Below are positions 8,930 through 10,828 of a stretch of DNA of 10,828 bases, piece after piece. Below the pieces are notes generated by a model. The model had not been told where the DNA came from, made no database searches, and worked only from the letters and a program-made list of their open reading frames with translations. The DNA is from Campylobacterales bacterium (lineage in GTDB: Bacteria; Campylobacterota; Campylobacteria; Campylobacterales; JACAEZ01). The stretch spans positions 1 through 10,828 of the forward strand of contig JACAEZ010000022.1 of NCBI GenBank assembly GCA_013388565.1, in the 5' to 3' direction. Positions within the stretch are counted from its first letter, which is position 1; each line of letters starts with the position of its first letter. A program made the translations under genes and the position numbers.

Positions 8930-8943
8930 ATTTATCTACTGAT
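8918..8943. terminator. Perfect 26-base palindrome over the lolA stop, possible terminator
   Basis: The half-site ATCAGTAGATAAA (8918-8930) is followed directly by its exact reverse complement (8931-8943), with no spacer. It includes the last two codons and stop of lolA. In RNA it would fold into a stem of about 11 pairs with a four-base loop. It is GC-poor and no strong T-tract follows on either strand, so it is a weak candidate for intrinsic termination. It may instead protect the 3' end or act as a protein-binding site. Confidence 0.4.
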
Positions 8944-9087
8944 GTTAGATATATATGATTTAATTAAAAATGAAAAATTACAATCATTGAGCCATTTGTG
9001 AGTGTTTAAGATGTGAGTTGGTAGAATATATGTTTTAAAATTATTCATTATTCACTATAAATTATAAATTAACCAAAATGGGTGTTC
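8944..9087. other. Intergenic region between lolA and the repeat array
   Basis: No gene is visible. TG-G-TAGAAT at 9019-9027 reads as an extended -10 element about 60 bases before the first leader copy, and could drive the array. From about 9059 (AAATTATAAA) the sequence resembles the leader of copy 3 (10626 onward), so the duplicated block begins upstream of the coding part. The ribosome binding region of this copy reads ATGGGTG where the other copies have AGGGG or AGGAG, so it is weaker. Confidence 0.45.
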
Positions 9088-9237
9088 ATGAAGGTGTTTT
9101 TAAAAGTGCTGGTTGCTTTAATCGTAGCAACTATTTATGCGAATGCATGAAATATAGGCTCTTTGGTCACAGGTCAAACAACAAGTTATCAAAACTATGA
9201 TGATGGGTATTATAAAAAAGGAGTTGAGAGGAGTTTT
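9088..9237 (+). pseudogene. Leader copy 1: signal peptide plus DUF1566-type N-terminus, stopped by TGA
   Basis: ATG 9088 opens a 20-codon reading frame, a complete signal peptide (basic start, core LVALIVATIYA, cleavage after A-N-A), and then meets TGA at 9148-9150 where copies 2 and 3 have TGG (tryptophan). Past the stop the frame continues N-I-G-S-L-V-T-G-Q-T-T-S-Y and D-D-G-Y-Y-K-K-G-V-E-R-S-F, as in the other copies and in secreted DUF1566-type proteins, and diverges after about 9237. The frame then runs to 9363 through unrelated sequence. One G-to-A change explains the stop. A TTG at 9163 could restart translation, but without a signal peptide. Most likely a dead gene fragment; a 20-residue leader peptide is the alternative. 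Confidence 0.7.
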
Positions 9238-9349
9238 ATCTGTGTTATTTTCCTACTGGCTTTGACATTGCTAGATTTATCCGAAGCAATCCAAAAAAGT
9301 TTTAAGACACTATCTACAATAATAGAAAAAACAAAATCAAAGGAGCTAT
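9238..9349. other. Orphan segment between leader copy 1 and the DUF4160 gene
   Basis: This segment is not part of the repeat and matches no gene I recognise. In the frame of copy 1 it encodes a hydrophobic stretch (CVIFLLALTLL). In another frame it encodes CYFPTGFDIARFIRSNPKKF followed by TAA at 9305-9307, which reads more like a real protein tail but has no start codon. It may be the 3' remnant of a gene lost at the junction. Confidence 0.35.
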
Positions 9350-9611
9350 ATGCCAACTATTAGTATGTTTTATGGAATTATGATATTATGCAGACTCTGA
9401 GAGACATCACTTGCCACATATTCATGTAAGATATCAAGAGAGTAAGGCTTCAATAGCCATTGAAAATGGTGCTATATTAGCAGGGGCAATTCCCGCAAAG
9501 CAGTTAAAATTGGTACATGCATGGATAGAGCTACACAAAGAAGAGCTTTTTGCAGATTGGGAGATAGCCCAAAATGGTGAAGAGCCTTTCAAAGTTCCAC
9601 CATTGCAATAA
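9350..9611 (+). pseudogene. DUF4160 protein, frameshifted
   Basis: DUF4160 proteins are small and often paired with DUF2442 proteins; the pair is regarded as a putative toxin-antitoxin module, function unproven. ATG 9350 follows AGGAG (9341-9345) and begins MPTISMFYGIMI, the typical family start. The frame then hits TGA at 9398. In a second frame the protein continues YADSERHHLPHIHVRYQES, then AIPAKQLKLVHAWIELHKEELFADWE, to TAA 9609-9611. The switch falls at base 9386. From the family pattern as I know it, about three codons are replaced by one T, a net loss of about eight bases. A later TTG start (9411) would lack the conserved N-terminus. The gene is therefore probably inactive, which an A-run read error cannot explain. 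Confidence 0.78.
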
Positions 9612-9622
9612 GGAGGATAATA

Positions 9623-9876
9623 ATGGAACTTCTTGATGTGACATCAGTAGAGCCAAGAGATGATTATTTACTCTATCTTGAGTTTGAAAATGGGGAGCTT
9701 AGGGTTTTTGATATGAAGCCATTGATGTGCAAAAAGCCTTTTGCAAAATCTTTGAAAAAGGGCTTTTTCGATTTGCAAAAGTAGAAAATGGCACAGTGGT
9801 TTGGCCAGGGGAGATAGATATTGCTCCAGATACACTATATGATAAGTCAGAAATAATCTGTATAAACAAAAACTAA
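9623..9876 (+). pseudogene. DUF2442 protein, frameshifted
   Basis: This is the partner of the preceding DUF4160 gene. AAGGAGG (9610-9616), overlapping the DUF4160 stop, is an excellent ribosome binding site six bases before ATG 9623. The first frame gives MELLDVTSVEPRDDYLLYL, FENGELRVFDMKPL and PFA, then runs out of frame to TAG 9782. Adding one A within the run 9745-9748 yields K-I-F-E-K-G-L-F-R-F-A-K-V, G-T-V-V-W-P-G-E-I-D-I-A-P-D-T-L-Y, the conserved DUF2442 C-terminus, ending at TAA 9874-9876. The restored protein has about 84 residues, normal for the family. The missing base sits in the palindrome TTTTGCAAAA (9739-9748), inside the loop of an eight-pair inverted repeat (9731-9738 with 9761-9768). 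A sequencing error is possible here, but the neighbouring lesion suggests true decay. Confidence 0.78.
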
Positions 9877-9890
9877 AAAAAGGAGTGTTC

Positions 9891-10040
9891 ATGGGAGTGG
9901 TTTTAAAAGTGTTGGTTGCTTTAATCGTAGCGACTATTTATGCGAATGCATGGAATATAGGCGATTTGGCGACTGGTCAAACGACAAGTTATGAAACTGG
10001 CGATGATGGGTATTATAAATCTAAAAAAGTAATAAAATAG
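9891..10040 (+). CDS. Leader copy 2: short secreted peptide with DUF1566-type N-terminus
   Basis: This 49-residue frame is intact. AGGAG (9881-9885) lies five bases before ATG 9891. Residues 1-20 form a signal peptide with cleavage expected after A-N-A. The mature part would be 29 residues, beginning W-N-I-G-D-L-A-T-G-Q-T-T-S-Y, then G-D-D-G-Y-Y-K, and ending in a basic tail S-K-K-V-I-K. Similarity to copies 1 and 3 stops at G-Y-Y-K, where the family normally continues into a long domain. It therefore looks like a truncated gene whose 3' part was replaced by the toxin module that starts 12 bases later. It could still be expressed as a small exported peptide or serve as a leader for the toxin gene. 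Function unknown. Confidence 0.6.
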   Translation: MGVVLKVLVALIVATIYANAWNIGDLATGQTTSYETGDDGYYKSKKVIK

Positions 10041-10052
10041 AAGTTGAATTTA

Positions 10053-10409
10053 ATGATTAATTATACAGTTGAATTTGTAGAGTTAAAGAGTGGTAAAAAG
10101 CCATTTTTTGAATTTTTAAAAAAGCTAAGAGATGATGATGTTGTGAAAATCTTTGCTAGAATAGATTTTTTTATCTCAAAGAAAAATAGCAACGAGCAAA
10201 TATCAGATAAACTCTCAAAATATTTAAAAAATGGAATATTTGAAATAAAATGTGAATTGAGTGATAAAAGCATAAGAGTTTTATATTTTTACATAGATGG
10301 AGCAAAAATGGTCATAACACACGGTTTTATCAAAAAATCAAACAAAACAGACCCAAAAGAGATAGAAAAAGCTATAAATCTAAAAAATCAATACGAGGAA
10401 GAGAGATGA
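10053..10409 (+). CDS. Gp49/HigB-like (RelE superfamily) toxin
   Basis: This is a probable type II toxin of the phage-derived Gp49 family, related to HigB/RelE ribosome-dependent mRNA interferases. The 118 residues from ATG 10053 show the family pattern: KPFFEFLKKLRDDDVVKIFARIDF (10-33 approximately), then L-K-N-G-I-F-E-I-K, I-R-V-L-Y-F-Y-I-D-G, and I-T-H-G-F-I-K-K-S-N-K-T with P-K-E-I-E-K-A near the end. Basic residues in the R-V-L-Y-F and G-F-I-K-K segments are where RelE-fold toxins contact RNA. A TTG at 10044 could start it three codons earlier; the Shine-Dalgarno sequence is poor for both. Its stop overlaps the next ATG (ATGA), the usual toxin-first, coupled layout. It follows leader copy 2 by 12 bases and may be transcribed with it. 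Confidence 0.82.
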   Translation: MINYTVEFVELKSGKKPFFEFLKKLRDDDVVKIFARIDFFISKKNSNEQISDKLSKYLKNGIFEIKCELSDKSIRVLYFYIDGAKMVITHGFIKKSNKTDPKEIEKAINLKNQYEEER

Positions 10410-10624
10410 CAAACTACGACGAACTAAAAGATAAATATCTATCCAAACCAAAAAATAAAAAGTTGTACGATATAGAAATTTTAAAATTAAAAATAGATGA
10501 AACAATAGATGAATTAGCAAAAACAAAAAGTGCAAAGGAGAGAGAGACTCTTTTTATTAGGCTTGATAAGAGTGTATTGGATATAAAAGAGCATTGTTTT
10601 AATGGTACTTGTTGTAGAGTTTAA
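10406..10624 (+). CDS. Small partner of the Gp49-like toxin, possible atypical antitoxin
   Basis: This 72-residue protein begins MTNYDELKDKYLSKPKNKK, like the N-terminus of HigA/XRE antitoxins paired with Gp49 toxins. Instead of the expected helix-turn-helix there is a charged helical segment (KLKIDETIDELAKTKSAKERE) and a cysteine-rich end, C-F-N-G-T-C-C-R-V. No helix-turn-helix is visible in the other frames either, so a simple frameshift does not explain its absence. The start overlaps the toxin stop by one dinucleotide plus base (ATGA), and GAGGAAGAG (10395-10403) can act as ribosome binding site. It is probably the antitoxin, either of a non-DNA-binding type or rebuilt after losing its DNA-binding part. 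The family assignment is inference from position and the first 20 residues. Confidence 0.55.
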   Translation: MTNYDELKDKYLSKPKNKKLYDIEILKLKIDETIDELAKTKSAKERETLFIRLDKSVLDIKEHCFNGTCCRV

Positions 10625-10655
10625 CAAATTATAAAAACCAAAAAAAGGGGTGTTC

Positions 10656-10828
10656 ATGAAGGTGTTTTTAAAAGTGTTGGTTGCTTTAATCGTAGCGACT
10701 ATTTATGCGAATGCATGGAATATAGGCTCTTTGGCTACAGGTCAAACGACAAGTTATCAAAACTATGATGATGGGTATTATAAAGCTGGAATTGATAGAA
10801 ATTTCACAAGAGAGGATAGCTCTTTTTA
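10656..10828 (+). CDS. Leader copy 3: start of a secreted DUF1566-type protein, cut by the window end
   Basis: The frame is open for 57 codons to the window edge. AGGGG (10645-10650 region) precedes ATG 10656. A signal peptide covers residues 1-20, then W-N-I-G-S-L-A-T-G-Q-T-T-S-Y, Q-N-Y-D-D-G-Y-Y-K-A-G-I-D-R-N-F-T-R-E-D. From memory, the D-D-G-Y-Y-x-x-G-x-x-R-x-x-T-R-D segment leads, in many Campylobacterota proteins, into a DUF1566 (Lcl C-terminal) domain with a G-L-M-W-Q-D motif; that part is outside the window. This is the only copy that keeps going past G-Y-Y-K in the family pattern without a stop, so it is probably the functional gene and the source of the other two fragments. It is likely exported to the periplasm or cell surface. 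Confidence 0.6.
   Translation, partial: MKVFLKVLVALIVATIYANAWNIGSLATGQTTSYQNYDDGYYKAGIDRNFTREDSSF

Larger units (their letters stand above)
9059..10784 (+). repeat. Threefold direct repeat of a gene start (leader-repeat array)
   Basis: Three copies, each about 129 bases of coding sequence, lie at 9088-9216, 9891-10019 and 10656-10784, preceded by a shared G-T-G-T-T-C just before ATG. Spacing is 803 and 765 bases. Copies 1 and 3 differ at about 6 of 129 bases; copies 2 and 3 differ at about 14 but are identical over 62 bases (9901-9962 and 10666-10727), including synonymous positions. All three lose similarity just after the codons for D-D-G-Y-Y-K. Copies 1 and 3 also share part of the upstream leader from AAATTATAAA (9059, 10626). 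The conservation at silent sites points to recent duplication or gene conversion. Confidence 0.9.

Noticed and set aside
9163..9363. A separate 66-residue gene from TTG 9163
   Set aside because: It is the continuation of leader copy 1 past its TGA, joined to unrelated sequence, with no ribosome binding site at the TTG.
9411..9611. Intact DUF4160 gene from TTG 9411
   Set aside because: The conserved family start MPTIS lies upstream at 9350 with a good ribosome binding site in another frame, so this is the tail of a broken gene.
9668..9892. Minus-strand frame of 74 codons
   Set aside because: It is antisense to the DUF2442 gene, whose plus-strand similarity is clear in two joined frames.
10061..10273. 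Minus-strand frame of 70 codons under the toxin gene
   Set aside because: It is a shadow of the Gp49-like toxin, Ser/Phe-rich and without recognisable features.
9059..10784. CRISPR array
   Set aside because: The repeats are about 129 bases, coding, and about 0.8 kb apart, unlike CRISPR repeats of 25-40 bases with short spacers.

Overview
The window is AT-rich DNA that looks like the chromosome of a Campylobacterota (epsilonproteobacterial) species, probably a free-living marine or sulfur-cycling type such as Sulfurimonas, Sulfurovum or Arcobacter relatives. The reasons are the fliG-fliH-dxs gene order, a RCK potassium channel with a TTTGFG filter, a short LolA, and above all a MutS protein carrying a C-terminal HNH nuclease. 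That is the MutS7 architecture, known from Campylobacterota, giant viruses and octocoral mitochondria. The genus call is inference.

Bases 1-322 hold no gene I can support and end in a promoter-like region for rpmB. Then comes a compact, all-plus-strand housekeeping block: rpmB (ribosomal protein L28), a two-TM potassium channel with RCK domain, fliG and fliH (flagellar switch and export ATPase regulator), dxs (first step of the MEP isoprenoid pathway), mutS and lolA. Gaps between fliG, fliH, dxs, mutS and lolA are 2 to 14 bases, so these five are probably one transcript. A perfect 26-base palindrome sits on the lolA stop codon.

The mutS gene is split by a one-base deletion near 7688-7690, between Walker A and Walker B. 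Joining the two parts gives a conventional MutS ATPase of about 972 residues ending in a zinc-binding HNH domain. This is either a genuine inactivating mutation or a sequence error.

From about 8930 the character changes to an accessory region. A near-identical gene start, encoding a signal peptide followed by W-N-I-G-x-L-x-T-G-Q-T-T-S-Y and D-D-G-Y-Y-K, occurs three times in direct orientation (9088, 9891, 10656), about 0.8 kb apart. Between copies lie two different toxin-antitoxin-like gene pairs: a decayed DUF4160-DUF2442 pair, and a Gp49/HigB-like toxin with an atypical partner. Copy 1 is stopped by TGA exactly after the signal peptide, copy 2 ends after 49 residues, and copy 3 runs open off the end of the window and is probably the start of a DUF1566-type secreted protein. 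This leader-repeat array with small interchangeable modules is the most unusual structure here. Four disabling lesions (mutS, copy 1, DUF4160, DUF2442) lie in the last 3.2 kb and none in the first 7.6 kb.
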